Shown: positions 48,301 to 61,400, numbered from the stretch's first letter. The stretch: DNA of 64,000 nucleotides from Aptenodytes patagonicus (GCF_965638725.1 NC_134962.1:69501-133500), one strand, 5' to 3'. Made by a program: numbers and translations. The notes: generated from the sequence alone by a model not told the origin.

Positions 48301-51300
48301 GCATTTAATGTGTGTATTTAGTATTCTTCACTTAAGGGGGATTCATTCAGTGAGGCCTGTATGCATTTCCTTCAACAAATAGTTACATCTTCTCAACACC
48401 ACCCCATCCTTACAAACATATAAACGCACAACTAGGCAACTGAAAAGTTTTCAATTTTATAAATAATACATGCCTTACCACATTCCTTACCTGAGATTCC
48501 TCCTTTATAGCTGTGATCCTTTTCACCCTTTTAGACAGCACTCACTTTAGGCAATTTCAACTTCAACATGGAGTAAATAACTCTACTTAGATGTACAAAA
48601 TTACTAAAAGTATGAATACTTAAGAAAAAAAAAAAATCATTAAAAAAGAACTTACGTTTTCTGTACAACCATACCTGACACTTAAATGGGCCTCTAAAAT
48701 GGATGTGCACAAATATATGCAAGCACATCTAACAAGGTTGATCAAGCTATATGTACTATATGCACATTTGCAATAAATGCACATTCAGAGAAAATATGTA
48801 CTTCTTGAGGCTTCCATATAAATCACTTGAGAATGTGAACCAATACTGAATACACAGTGTAAGAGTATAATGACATACAAGGAGGCGAAATTAATCAATG
48901 AAACAGTGAAAATTTAAATAGGCTGGCAGTCAGTACATTTGGGAACATTTGTACTGAAATGCAAGGCAGTTTTGAATCATCAGACTCTACAATCTGATCT
49001 GGGTTTGATCCAATTGTTGCACTTGAGCAGACAAAATTCTATCTAAGATTCAAATACTATGTCCCACCACTCAGCCAATGAGAACAGTGGTGCAAACAGG
49101 GTCATTTCTGCCTATTTCCCTCTCTCCCTTCTTCTGTAAATATTTTAATTCTCTCATGAGAAGGACTCTTTCAGGTTAACAGCAATGATGAAAAAGGAGT
49201 AGTGGAGGGGAAGTGGAATGGAAAGTACTACTCAGGAACCAACCCCTTGCAGTGGAGTGGAAGCGTGACCATCCTTCGAAAGTGGTACAGAGGGAGATAC
49301 AAACCTGTCCGGTATGGCCAGTGCTGGGTCTTTGCAGGAGTAATGTGCACAGGTATACATGAAGGGATGAGGAATGCTATTAGAAAGGAAGCTTACTAGA
49401 ATTTCTGTAGTTTTAACTTTGTGATGTTATTGTTGAAGCTGTTTCAGCTTTGACAAAGAGAGTGAAGAACCTATGCTCTCCATGCATGAAGGGTTATTTT
49501 CTTCTATTTTAAACAGCTGTAGGTTGTAATACTGCACCCCAGTTTTGTGAGTCATCAAACAAAATGCAAAGCTGTTTGCCAGGCTGGGCTGGTGAAAAGA
49601 GCAAGGTTTCCTGTTTCAGAGCTAGGATTCAAAGAAAACCAGTGCTTTTTAAGTCTGTCTCCTCACAATGCTAGTTTTCTACTGTTGTGACTTACCTACT
49701 GGTGACACAAAACCAAATCACAATTCTGAGGACCCGTAAAGGGAGCTACAAGTTGGGAAAAGCATTTCATCCTAGCAGTTTCCATTCAGAGCTGCTCTGA
49801 GAAAAGCATTTCATCCTAGCAGTTTCCATTCAGAGCTGCTCTGGGACGAGTCACTTCGGGGAAAATACAAAGGAAAAATAATGCAATCAAGAGGTATGTC
49901 TCAGAGAAGAAGAGGAAAAAGAAGCAGGTAACAGAGAAACAAACAGGGAGAAAATGGGAGAGAGAACAGGATGAAGAATGAAAGATTAAAATAAATGGGT
50001 GAATCTAACTCTTCTTAAAAAGAACATGGCAGCTAAGAACGTCGTGAGTGGAACTGTCTTCTAAGCAATTGTGCACAATGACTGTGACTTGCATCATATC
50101 TGAGAGGGAAGTTTCTGAAGGTTTTCCCACTGAAAACATATACACTAGACTGCTTTGCCAAGAAAAACTTTCTAAATCCTTTCTAAATGTCTGTAAAATA
50201 GGTTTACAGCACTTTTACGGTATTCTATATTGCAGTTCTGAGATCCTTGGGAATACCTACTCGTGTTATTACAAACTTCAACTCTGCTCATGACAGGAAT
50301 ATAAATCTGAGTATTGATAAGTACGTTGACATTTCCGGAAAGACCCTGCACTTGACCGAAGACAGTGTGTGGTAAATATATTTTTGTTCTTAAAATTTCT
50401 TCCATTATATTCTCCTCTAATTAAAAGATCTAGAATCATGCTCCTGAAAAACATCCCCAACCTCATGCTCCCAGTGATCTAAAACCCCATACCAAAGAAT
50501 CAACAGAGCGAGTGTTCAGAAATGCAGTATGTAGTCAGTTTCATCATTCTGAAGAATTAACAGAGGAGATAATTTGTACCATTGCTATTCAACATATAAT
50601 TTGAAAATTTAACTGCTAATTTTGTCTCTACTGTATGAAAGTTTAAATTTTGATTAACCTCTTGCCCAAAAATGATATCAGCTTGTCCCTCAATTCTTAG
50701 AGCAGAGCACTCTCAGAAGCCCTAAGTTTTAGACCCAGCTCCTGTGCTGTCTCAGTCTTTCATGATTACCATTATACATCCCTTGCACAATACTGAGAGG
50801 TTACTAAAGTAAAGGTAGTATGTTTAATGCAGCTGAGAAAAATTCCATCCCATCTCTTAGGAAGAACAAGCTATTTCTTTCACCTCAGAGAAGCTGTTAA
50901 AAATTATGCTTTTGACAAACAAGTGCACAGAAACTATCACACTGTGCATGTGTGTTGTACTGCATGCATCAGTGTTTCAGTCAGCAAGCACCCCATACCA
51001 TGTCGACTGAATGGGACAAGGGTGACATTAAGTAGAAAGCAACTGTGAATTAAAATACCAACAGATAGCAATGTGTGCAGGAGACCTTTGGCTGTACAGT
51101 ATGTTTTTATGGAATGTCCAGAACTGAATACTTAACTCTGCAATGAATTATTTTCCTTTTAACATTTTTTTTTGTAACATCCCAACATTTCTCAGAGATC
51201 TGAACACAAAAAGCTGGCAAAGAAGGGGAAAGCGGTACTCAAGAAAGGAATCAGCAGCTGGTCTCTCCACAGAGGAGTTTTCATTCACTCAACTAGGGTT

Positions 51301-54300
51301 ATTTCTTGCATTGCACCAGAAATGTATCAAATCTTTCAATATAAAATAAATTGTATGAATCAGGGATTCCCTATTCTACCTCCCTTACAGGAATTTCCAT
51401 GTCTGGAATGAAAGCTGGTTCATTAGAAGAGATCTTGGCTCTTTTTATGATGGATGGCAGGTTCTGGATGCAACACCCCAGGAAAGAAGCAAAGGTAACA
51501 CTGTGGTAAATATAAAAAGCTGTAGATATTGTTACTCCTAAAGATTGCTGCTGAAATTTCAGGACAACTCTCTTCTATCTACTCCCTGTAGATGTAGCAT
51601 TAATTCAGGTGCACAAGAAAAGCAATACCCACATCAGACTCCAGTAGGTTGCTTTTCTGTCAGCCTCTGGATTGCCTACCAGCATGCAAATTCTTACTTT
51701 TTTTGATCCTCTGCCTCCACAAAAGCCAGCACATCTTAAGTTCGCTTATCTCACCCTAGCTTGTCTTAGCTCCTAACATTACACAGATTCATAAAATGTC
51801 AAATAATAGCTAAGGTTGGAAGGGACCTTTAGAGTTTGTTTACTCCAACCCCCTGCTCAGCACAGGGTCAATTAGAACAGGTTTCTCAGGGCTGTGTCCC
51901 AGTTGGATTTTGAATATTTCATAGGATGGAGACTCTCTGGGAAAACTGTTGCAGAGTTTGGCCACCCTCATAGAAAAAGTTTTTTTCTTATGTTTAAATG
52001 GAATTTTCTGTGTTTCAATTTGTGCCCGCTGCCACTTGTCCTTTCACTGGCTATCACCGAGGAGAATCTGATTCTGTCCTCTTTACACCTTCCCATCAGA
52101 TATTTATACACATTGGTAAGATTCCCCCTGAGCCTTCCCTTCTCCAGGTTGAACAGTTCCGGTTCTCATCTCTTAATCATTTTTCTGGCCCTTTGCAGCA
52201 TTTGCTCCCATATGTCCATATCTTTCTTGTACAAGGAGCCCAGAACTGGACACGGCACTCCAGATGTGCTCACCAGTGCTGCGTAGAAGGAAAGGATCAT
52301 GTCCCTTGACCTGCTGGCAATGGTCTTCCTGATGCAGCCTTGGATGTTGGCCTTCCTTGCTGCAAGGGCACATTGCTGGCATTAGACACATTTGCTGGCT
52401 TGCATTGGGCAGATTTAGCAGCAAAACAAACTAAAAACCCTTTTAGTAAGATGCTAAGTAAAGATTTTAGAGCTTATAGTCACAGGGTTGAACCAAAGAG
52501 CTTACAACAGAAAATAAAATATGCCCCATGACTCTACCCTATATAGAGGGGTAGGAGTGACTACCTCTCCCTCTCAGCATGAGGATTTGTGTTCTTTCAC
52601 AATAGGCAGTCACTTAACTTCTCCCTGTCTCTAATATAGGCATATATCAGTGTGGTCCTGCCTCCACCAGAGCCATTAAAGAAGGGGATGTGAACCTGGA
52701 TTATGACAGCTCATTTGTGTTTGCAGCAGTGAATGCTGACTACGTTACTTGGATTTGCTATAGCAACAAAAGAAAAGAGAGAATTTATTCTGATACTAGG
52801 AAGATTGGAAAATTTATCAGCACCAAAGCAGTGGGCACCAACTCCCGTGTGGATGTCACTGCTAATTACAAATATCCAGAAGGTAAATTCTTTGTTACAG
52901 TTGTCTTGCCACTGATGTTCAGAAGTTAAAAGAATTTAGGCCTTCGTTGGATCGAGCACTGACTTAATTTCTTTACTTCTTCTGGAGCAAAGTAATTGTG
53001 AATTTTCAAAGTCTTAGGGCTCATTGTCAGCTGATAGTGATTCAATATGGCCTTTGTGGCCCTTGATGAAATACTAATGTATTCAATACAAAGTCAAAGC
53101 TACTTCTGTAAAACATTCTGTCCCAGCTGTTCTGATCAGCTGGTGAGAATATTTCTGTTATGACATGCAGCAATAGCCATTCTGGAGAGTTGTTTGGGGA
53201 CAGTTTCTGCAAAATGATTTTCCACCCTTCTTAATTTCAGAGGAGATGCCAATTGCCCCAGCTTATGCAGAACTGAGCTCTCCCAGGAGTTATCTTTCTA
53301 CTGCTCACAGCTTCTAAGAGGTGCCCATGAACAGCCAGCTAAAGCTGACAGGCAGGTTTTACTTTCCAGCCTTCATGGCCATGTATATTCATTTGCTTTT
53401 GTGTCAAAATTAGCATTTAGGTTAGACCTCACTTTCTCCTCTTGTGTATCTTTGCCCTCCTCAGCTTTCCTAAACTCTATTTACTGAGAGCAATTATGGC
53501 TCCATTGCACTATATCCAGTATGCGTGAGATCTCTGACCATGCTATCTTTCAAAGCAGGATCCTTGAAAGAAAGGCAGGTGTATAAAAAAGCACTGAAGC
53601 TGCTTCGTGTGAGAAGCACTGGAAAAACAACCAAAATTACAAGACCTAGAAGACGATCTTCAGCAGCATGGAGACAAAATATGACACAGCCTGCACAAAA
53701 ACCCAGTATCTCAGGGAAGCTGATCCTTGATGCATCTCCGATAATTGGCCAGGATATCCTCCTTACCTTGGCACTCAGGAACTTGATCTCAGATTTCAAG
53801 ACCATAAAGGTTAAACTGAGGGCTTCAGCCATTCTCTACACAAGAAAACCAAAGGCAGAGATTTTGCAGTTGTCTAGGTCTATTAAACTTGGATCTGAAG
53901 AAGGTAATTTTAATTTTATTACAGGTTAGGACAAGACATAGCTTTGGTTTGTGGCCAAATCACATAGAAATAATGAATGGCTCAAGAAGTGCATGACCTG
54001 CAAACAGTTGGAGGTTAAGGCTATTCAGGGGAAGAGAAACATATATATTTGCCCTATCTTAAGCATTTGCTTTTGGGCACTGACATAAAGGATACTGAGC
54101 TGGGTGACCTTTTGTCTGACCCAGCACAGCCACTATTAATTCTACATTATGACCTTTTTTTCTAAGAGAGAACTAAGAGACATACACCAGAGACTACTCG
54201 GCTACCAGCTCCCCATAAGCAAACTATAAAGACAGATTAAAGGGGGAAACGTAAGCCTACATCTTTTGCAGCAGTAGGACAGTAACTATAGACTGCTGCA

Positions 54301-57300
54301 AGAGCTACACTACCTGCAGATAGTGGCCTTTGCCCTTTATAGGGACAGTGCTGAAAAATGAGACGTGTAGCACAGATGAATATAACTACCCTCTCAAGCT
54401 AATACACAACACATAACTCTTTGCACTGTTCCAGCAGTAGATGAACATTTTTTCTCAATATACTGAGATCCATTGCCTTCCTCACTGGCACAGAGACTCT
54501 GACTGTGCACCCTCTTTAAGGCAAAGGCTGAACAGCTGCATCAGCAAGGGCATTTAAATCAACCCATCATTTCACTTCTGCCTTCTTTGCAAGGAAGGAG
54601 CATTAAATGCCCAGATTCAGATACATGAAAAAAACACTAGCAGGGGTTGCCACTTATATCCATTCTCAGAACTGTCCAGCTACCAAACTGTACCTGATCA
54701 TTTAGTGTTTGATGTGAATGTAAGTAGAAGTCACCTATGAGCATCATTCCTGTCTATTGGCTGTCAACACCCACAAATGGACAGCCCCAGGGCGATAGCA
54801 TCCTTGTTCCTTAAATTACAGATATATTACAGATAGCTGGTACTTAGACACAGAAAAAAGAAGAGAGGGAAATTCTGGTTCTATTTCCATTCCAGTGAAA
54901 GAGATTTCATTCAAGATCTCCTATTCCCAGTACAAAAACTCTCTGATGGATGACAGGAAGATCCTAGTGACTGCTGTGTGTGACACCAAACAGGAAGCCT
55001 CGCTTCTAGTGGAGAAGGATATTGTACTTCAGGATCCTTTTCTCACCATCAAGGTAAAAGCTAGTCCCCTTTGTGTCCCTAGAGAGACGTGTTGAGAAGA
55101 AGCAACTAGAATCCTTACTCCATCTTCTCCTCGTGGGAAGGAGTGCGGAAAGTGGAATCATGCCTGAGGGTGATTTGATCTTGTTGCTCTAGTAATAGGC
55201 CACATGACACAAGTGAAATGAAATACACTAAGAAAAAGCAAACCTTTCCAAGGCATAGCTGTGCTATGGTATTCTTGCCAGTGCTTGTTGACATGGCACT
55301 GATAAAGTTCTCAGTGTTACGGGGGTTACAAGGTAAGATTATCTCGAGAGACAGACAGACAGACAGAGAGAAACAGAGAGACAGAGAGATCTAGTCCATA
55401 TCTAGGCCTCCGCTTTTGTCAGGGAAGTCTGATCATTCTCTTCCAGTTTATTTAGGAAGCCTGACTTTTACCAAAGACATCTTCACTGACTAGCTGATAA
55501 TGCCTGGGGCTGTGAGGCTCGTTATTACTAATACTCAAGGAAGTTCTTTCACCTTATTAGGAAAAGTGGCACTTTTCACCTTCTGTAATGTCTTCCCAAA
55601 TGATTAATAATTAGAACCAGAGGCTTTTTTTTCCCCACTTAAGACTGACTTCTGACAAATGTTGTACAATGGGTAAAAAGCAATTCTTAGTCTACAGGAA
55701 AGACCACGCATTATGTCTGCTTGGGGACAGTCCTGGGTTTGCATGGCCCATCACATCCACATAAACCAGCTTAACTTGTTTTGGACAGTTCAGCACATTC
55801 ACATGCTGTATCAGACATGGGATGAAATGCTATCTGCCTACTGTACTGTAAACAACATAGAGGGAGTATGATAATTCACAGAGTCTTTCAGAGCCTCCAG
55901 ACTAGATTAGCCATCCCAAACCACTCTGTCAGTAGCAAACAGGAAAAGCAAGATTACACACAGGAATAAAAAGTTTGGATTTTTGTAGGTCTGGCGATTT
56001 CCGAATACCAAGTTATAGTGAGACTTTGTAAAAAGCCTTCTGTGCTGTATCATGCAAATAACAGAGTCAGCTTATATAGGGCAGGCACCTGAATTAAATT
56101 ACTTCAATTCAGTGACTACATTTCAAGAAGGGTTTATGTTTCCGTGGATTGAAACTTCTGTGTAAACATACAGTCAATAATAGAGAAATGCAATTGGGGT
56201 GCTGGACTTCTCCATTATGTTGATTAATATTACATTATCTACAAAGATAACCAAATATGCCAATTCCACTTTATCTCAGTCAAAATAAGGTAATTAATGT
56301 TTATTTGCTACTTGGCATTCTATTTTTTTTGCCCGAGATGCCACAATTCACCTCTGTCTCACACCTCCAATGTTTTCTAATCCAAAACCTTTCATTCAGC
56401 CTAACTAAAGCTAATTTGACTTAAGATGCCTACAGTAGTTAGCCATACATGCCAAGTTAATACTTGTATTCTCATTCTGTTCTCACTGTGATAAATATCA
56501 TACACTGTGTTACACATAACACCATACACTGACCTAGTTAAAAAGCTGGGACTAAATGGTAGATTCTACAGTAGTGTGTTCTTTCTCAGCCACACTGGAT
56601 GGCTGATTCAAGCCTGAACTCTGATGCCCAAAAATATGTACATGTATTAATTCCTGGCTTGTTCCTGTCCAGGAGATCCTAACAGGGTAAGTGGTTTGCA
56701 ATGGGAATGAAAAGAGAAAACCATGAGGAAGAAGTGAGAATAATGCCATGGCTGAGCAGAATGTTTTCTCTCTCTAGGTCCTTGGTCCAACAGTGGTATA
56801 CAAGGCTGTTAATGTGCAGGTCACATTTACCAACCCACTGTCTGAAGTGGTGACAGACTGTGTGCTGAGAGCAGAAGGTAGTGGCCTGCTCAAAGAGCAA
56901 CTCAGAATCAAGTACGTAAATGCTATCTGGTTAATAACTCATTCACTTTGGTGGGAAATCTGGAATAAAAGTGGGGTTTTTAAAAAGATTCTGTCAACCT
57001 CATGACTTTTGTTTGCACCAACCTTGGACAAAATACCATCATGTCAGCACTCGCCATATACTAGTTGGAGTTTTTTATACCTCCTTTGCCAAGCTTTGAA
57101 TTACAGAATGCTCAGGGAGCAGAGATATGGCCTGCTTTTAATGACAGCGTGTAACTCAGAGTGCTGTTGTTAGTGACTGAATTATATAAAGGGCAAAAAC
57201 TTAAAAATCTTTCTTCTTTTTGTAGTTTGCAAAAGGAAAACCAAACAATCCTTGAAGGGTAAGAGAGAAAGCGATGATAACTTTTTTCCTTCAGATATTA

Positions 57301-58303
57301 AATTACTAAAGAGCCAGGACATACACTGTAATGAAATGTCTTAAAAATGTGTCCACTGATATCATACCAATAAGAAATTGTTCTCTCATCTCCTCCATGG
57401 TTTTTATTTTAAAAACATTTTTAAAAGTCTCCAAAATATTTATGCTGGGGGAGTTAGCACCAAGAAACTGTGAGAGGAAAACAAAAAAAGATAGCAAAAG
57501 ATGGATAATGATGTGAATCACTAAGGTTTTATTTATATCGAATACAAAGTTCAGGTCTAGATCCTGACCTCGAATCTTAACTTGCCTTACCAGAATCAGT
57601 ATCGCTCAGCTTCAGTACCTCCTTAGAGCAAAGAGGCCCTTTTCCCACACTCTTTCTATTTCCTGGTGCTACTATCAGTCTCCTTGTGTTGGACAGCCAA
57701 GAGTAATTTCTAACTATGGACATAAAATCAACAAGTAATTACATTTACCACACCAAAATACAGCATGAGCATATCTAGAGTACTATAAATGTTGTGAGTG
57801 TTGAGGGTAATACATACAGTTGGATTTGAGCTCTTCTAAAGATAACCTTTCTGATCATTCCTCAGGCGCTCAGTACATTTTGACCTCATGATACAACCCC
57901 TAATTCTCTATCACAGGTTGAGAACTGCAACTGTTCCACCACATCCATTACAGCTTGATTAGTTCTTCAAGGATAGTGGTGTGGGGGCTGCAAACATGGA
58001 AGGTTATGTCCTGTGCTAGGAGCATACAAACACAGCAGCCACTTACTCTGACTCTTCCTTTCCATGCTGTCTTAGATCTGGGGACTCTTAAGAATACATA
58101 GCAAGAATTTTTCAGCTGCTTGAACTTAGGAATGTATTCTCTCTTTTAGTGTCGCAAGAATGGCTCCCATGGAGAGCTCAACAGTCCAATTTGAAATCAT
58201 TCCCTACAAGAGTGGCACCAGGCAGCTTCAGGTGGACTTGGTTTGCATCCATTTTTCAGACATTAAGGGATTTGTGATGCTTGATGTGGCTCCTGCTCAG
58301 TGA
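41779..58303 (+). CDS. TGM6: Protein-glutamine gamma-glutamyltransferase 6 (transglutaminase 6), 13 coding exons
   Basis: A Ca2+-dependent transglutaminase; human TGM6 is expressed in neurons and linked to spinocerebellar ataxia 35. Exons: 41779-41785, 44718-44891, 45723-45962, 46481-46599, 47793-47921, 49175-49352, 50236-50371, 51391-51494, 52640-52882, 53559-53903, 54896-55053, 56778-56911, 58150-58303 (stop 58301). All are GT-AG with phases that close; 706 residues, the same length as human TGM6. Domains: beta-sandwich about 1-140, core about 141-460, barrels about 494-611 and 612-706. The triad is Cys273 (49322-49324), His331 (51398-51400) and Asp354 (51467-51469). TGM6-like signatures are [34 protein letters not shown] and RQLQVDL. 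Exon 10 is longer than in the neighbours (345 bases) and encodes a basic linker with RPRRR at about 472-476; human TGM6 also has an Arg-rich linker. Odd point: the site-3 Ca2+ loop reads AHDRNINL, with Asn where TGM3 has Asp303. Confidence 0.95.
42352..42384 (+). repeat. (CA)n microsatellite, TGM6 intron 1
   Basis: About 15 uninterrupted CA units. The rest of intron 1 (41786-44717) shows a 21-base T run at 41949-41969 and no recognised gene. Confidence 0.9.
49757..49843 (+). repeat. Exact 44-bp tandem duplication, TGM6 intron 6
   Basis: The unit starting GAAAAGCATTTCATCC at 49757 is repeated at 49801 with no mismatch over 43 bases. The identity suggests a recent slippage or duplication event, or an assembly artefact. 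Confidence 0.95.
51785..52385 (-). mobile_element. CR1 LINE fragment, antisense (TGM6 intron 8)
   Basis: Starts with a degenerate CR1 end (AGATTCATAAAATG), then AAGGTTGGAAGGGACC, and continues for about 600 bases with typical antisense CR1 phrases (CCAGAACTGGACACGGCAC near 52240). Open frames within it are remnants or chance. Confidence 0.85.
54055..54145 (+). mobile_element. Ancient LINE 3'-tail relic
   Basis: A short piece with AGGATACTGAGCTGGGTGAC and TGTCTGACCCAGCACAGC, the same tail motif as the relic at 33775-34100. It lies in TGM6 intron 10. Confidence 0.5.
55347..55391 (+). repeat. (GACA)n/(GA)n purine-pyrimidine repeat, TGM6 intron 11
   Basis: Four to five GACA units followed by GAGA/AACAGAGAG units, seen directly. 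Confidence 0.85.
57226..57258 (+). other. TGM6: Candidate in-frame 33-nt cassette microexon of TGM6
   Basis: Between exons 12 and 13, a pyrimidine-rich acceptor (TTCTTCTTTTTGTAG) ends at 57225 and a strong donor (AGG|GTAAGA) begins at 57259. The 33 bases between them have no stop in the phase left by exon 12 and preserve the frame into exon 13. Inclusion would add 11 residues (about [11 protein letters not shown]) between the barrel-2 strands, giving 717 residues. Human TGM6 has no such insert as I know it, so this may be chance or an alternative isoform. Confidence 0.3.
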
Positions 58304-58435
58304 TATCACCTGTACATCAGTTCAGTTTTGTCTCTGTTTATGAGACTGGTGCAGTGTTCATACGTTATTATGACCGGGAGAACAGAAATGTAGACTACTC
58401 AGCCAAAGTGAAGTGATGTAATATGAACGGAAATT

Positions 58436-58441
58436 AATAAA
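58436..58441 (+). terminator. TGM6: Polyadenylation signal of TGM6
   Basis: AATAAA 133 bases after the TGA stop at 58301-58303. It implies a 3' UTR of about 150-160 bases. Confidence 0.7.
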
Positions 58442-58459
58442 AAGGTACTACACACTATA

Positions 58460-61400
58460 CTGTTTTCATTCTCTAACCTGTTTCATGGACCTTCATGAAT
58501 AGAATTACTAGTGGAAATAATTATATAATTTAACTTGAAGGAGAGGATCAAGTATGCTGGCTTTCACCATTAGAGCCTGTAGCAATGATAGCAGATACAT
58601 TTCCAAGGAACACCATTTAAAATCACTGGTTTCGTAAGCTTCATTGAATATAATTTAATTATATTCACTAAATATAAGTTTTATTCAGTAATAGCCAAAG
58701 TACTATCCAAGTAGCTGACATAATTCAATTCTAGAATTAAATTTATCATTTAATCTAATTACTAGAAGGAAAATACAGCAATAAGATATGGCAGTGTTAC
58801 AATAGAACTCTCTTCTTATGACTGGAAAAATGAGAAGCTATTAAATAAATAATACTCTTTAATTCATAGTTTCCCTATTCAGATAATGATTTAATCATGT
58901 GATAAATTATAAATAATGAAATATTCGGCAAAGAAAGGACTGGGCATAACAGTACAAAAGCAGATAAAAGAAACATGTCCTTGACTAAGGAGTGGCAAAC
59001 ACTGGAGCATCTGAAATAATAACAGGCTGGAATAGCTGTTCCTGAAAACAGGAATGAAGCAGAACATCATTAAACAGTAAATAGACAATCTGTCATCTGG
59101 ACTAAGACACATTTATTTACACACACAGCTCCTCACACATGCACCACTGTCTCAAAATGCCCAGAGTTCTTTCTGGATGAACTAAATGAATGAATGAAAC
59201 TTCTCCAAAGATAAAAGGATAAATCATTACCACAGCCAACCTGACTGAGACCAAACCACATTACATTTCTGTCACTGATACGCTATAGTTAAGCACTATG
59301 CTAATTTTCATGTATACACATCTTACAAATTCACCTCCTCATACAGCCTCAGTTATCACTTACTTCAGTTGGCTTTTCCAGGAAAAAAAGAAAAGCATTT
59401 GGCTTTTGAGAGGGGGGAAAAAGTATTTAACAAGGAAAATATACTGTAAGAGATGTCTTATAGCCCCTATACTATGGGTTCAACCCCAAATCTTGTTCAA
59501 TTGGCTACATCTCTACAATCACCCTCTCCCAAAGAAGCTTCTGGATAGTAAATTTGGCATTTTAATGTAAAATTGTATTTGAATCAATTGACATTTTAAC
59601 AGCAGCTTCCATGAAATTTCTTGTTGGCTAACACTGCGTTCAGGTATGACAAACCCCCAGAGGCAGGAATATACGGAAATTCTCATGCAAGTCACAAAAT
59701 ATTTTGAGGAAATAGAGATGTCACAACAAGTGTACTCAGAAGGAGTGCAGATGCACAAATAAAATCTCCTCTCTTCCAGGAGCATAATGGTTTATCCAAG
59801 TCTTAAACCTTCATTGGCTAAAGTCTCCTTCTTCTATCAATCACATATGCAAAAGTATCATTCCTAGTGTTATCTAAGACAATATAATCTTTAGAGATAT
59901 ATTATTTATGTAGTTGCACAGATATACACAGCATTCTTTTAAAAGATGTGGTAAGAAAAAGTCTTTGCCCCAGCTTACTCTTTTTAATGAGCACTAAAAG
60001 GAAAATATAAAGAACTTTTATTTTTATGGGTGGTTAGATCTTTAGGGCAGGAGAAATGTTAAGAATTCATAGGAAAAGAGAACATTGAACTCAATAAATC
60101 ATTCTGTTTTCATCTAAACAAAATGCATCTGGTTTCTGTGAGTCTAAGAGAACGTGACTACAACTGGCCCTATGCAGTGGTGGAGCCACAAATGCCAGAA
60201 TAGCTACCAACAACTCAGAAAAAAGAAAAAAAAAAAAAAAAAGAAAAAAAAGAAGGAAAAAAAGTTAATTTTAAAAGGAGTTTACAGGAGAGGAAAAACT
60301 GGCTCCTGTTCCCATTAGGCAGAAAGAGAGAAAAAAATGCAGCTGATGTAATGAATAAGTAAATTTCTCAATACTCTGCTGACTTAGGTTCTCAGTTTCA
60401 CAAAGTAGCTCCAGAAACAGTTTCAGACAAAGCCAAAACTGATACCTATATTGTTTTGTTTATAGAAATTACCTAAATACTTTCTATTATAACTTTTCTA
60501 ACTTAAGCACAGCTAAAAGCTTTCAGGACTTATATGTAACTCTGAGGCTGACTGCTATGTTTCATCACATTTTAAATACAAATGATGGACAAGACGAAGG
60601 TGCCACTTTGAAAGATTTATTGCAGAAAAAACTGACTGAGCTATCATACTGGCCCACAGCAAAGGACCCCAAACTGTATCCTCTTCATAAGGAACTGCAG
60701 CAATTGCCTTGGAGTATATACGAAGCCTTTACTAAGCATAAACACAAGCAATTTCCCGAAGAGAAAATTAATGTATGAGGGGACCCACTTTACAATGCTC
60801 TCTGGCTTCGTAATATCCCCTACTAGTCTGAATCTATTCTAGGACTAATAGGCAGTAGTAGTGATCAGAAGCCATAACTAACACAGGCAATCAGTCAATG
60901 CATTGGTCCTAATTATGTTGGCATTTTGCATTTTGATAAAATTGGAGTGGTGGCTGGGGGAAAGGTTGGAGGTTTTTACTTTGCTCCAGGTCAGAAACTT
61001 GTCACTATACTACCAGGAGAATTGGCCAAACTTGTCTACAAGACCACTTAAGATAAAGCAGCCTATGACATGTATTTTTGTTTTGTACTGGCACTACCTT
61101 CAAGGTTGTTACTTGCCTACGCCTGCTGCCACACACTTCACCCAGCCTTTTATCTGTATCTTACAAAACCATTGTATCTACCCTCCTAACTTATGTCAGA
61201 GGAAGGTCCACGTGTTTCCTTTCATACAGGTATCATAAAGCAGACAGGAAAAAAACCCTGATTTTTCTGTTTGCAAAGGTAGATACTTTGCAATACTTCC
61301 AGAAGTACTCAGAAAGCACAGGATAGGAAGAAAAGGCTCAGGACAATATCATCAGAAGGATGTATGAAAATTCACAATTAACAGTCACACATCCTCATTC

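Noticed and set aside
49757..49843. Possible CRISPR-like repeat
   Set aside because: There are only two adjoining copies without spacers, in a vertebrate intron.
51894..52424. Open frames of 83-130 codons
   Set aside because: They lie inside an antisense CR1 fragment.
60557..60778. A 73-codon open frame downstream of TGM6
   Set aside because: No recognised domain and no splice or poly(A) context; it is of a length expected by chance.
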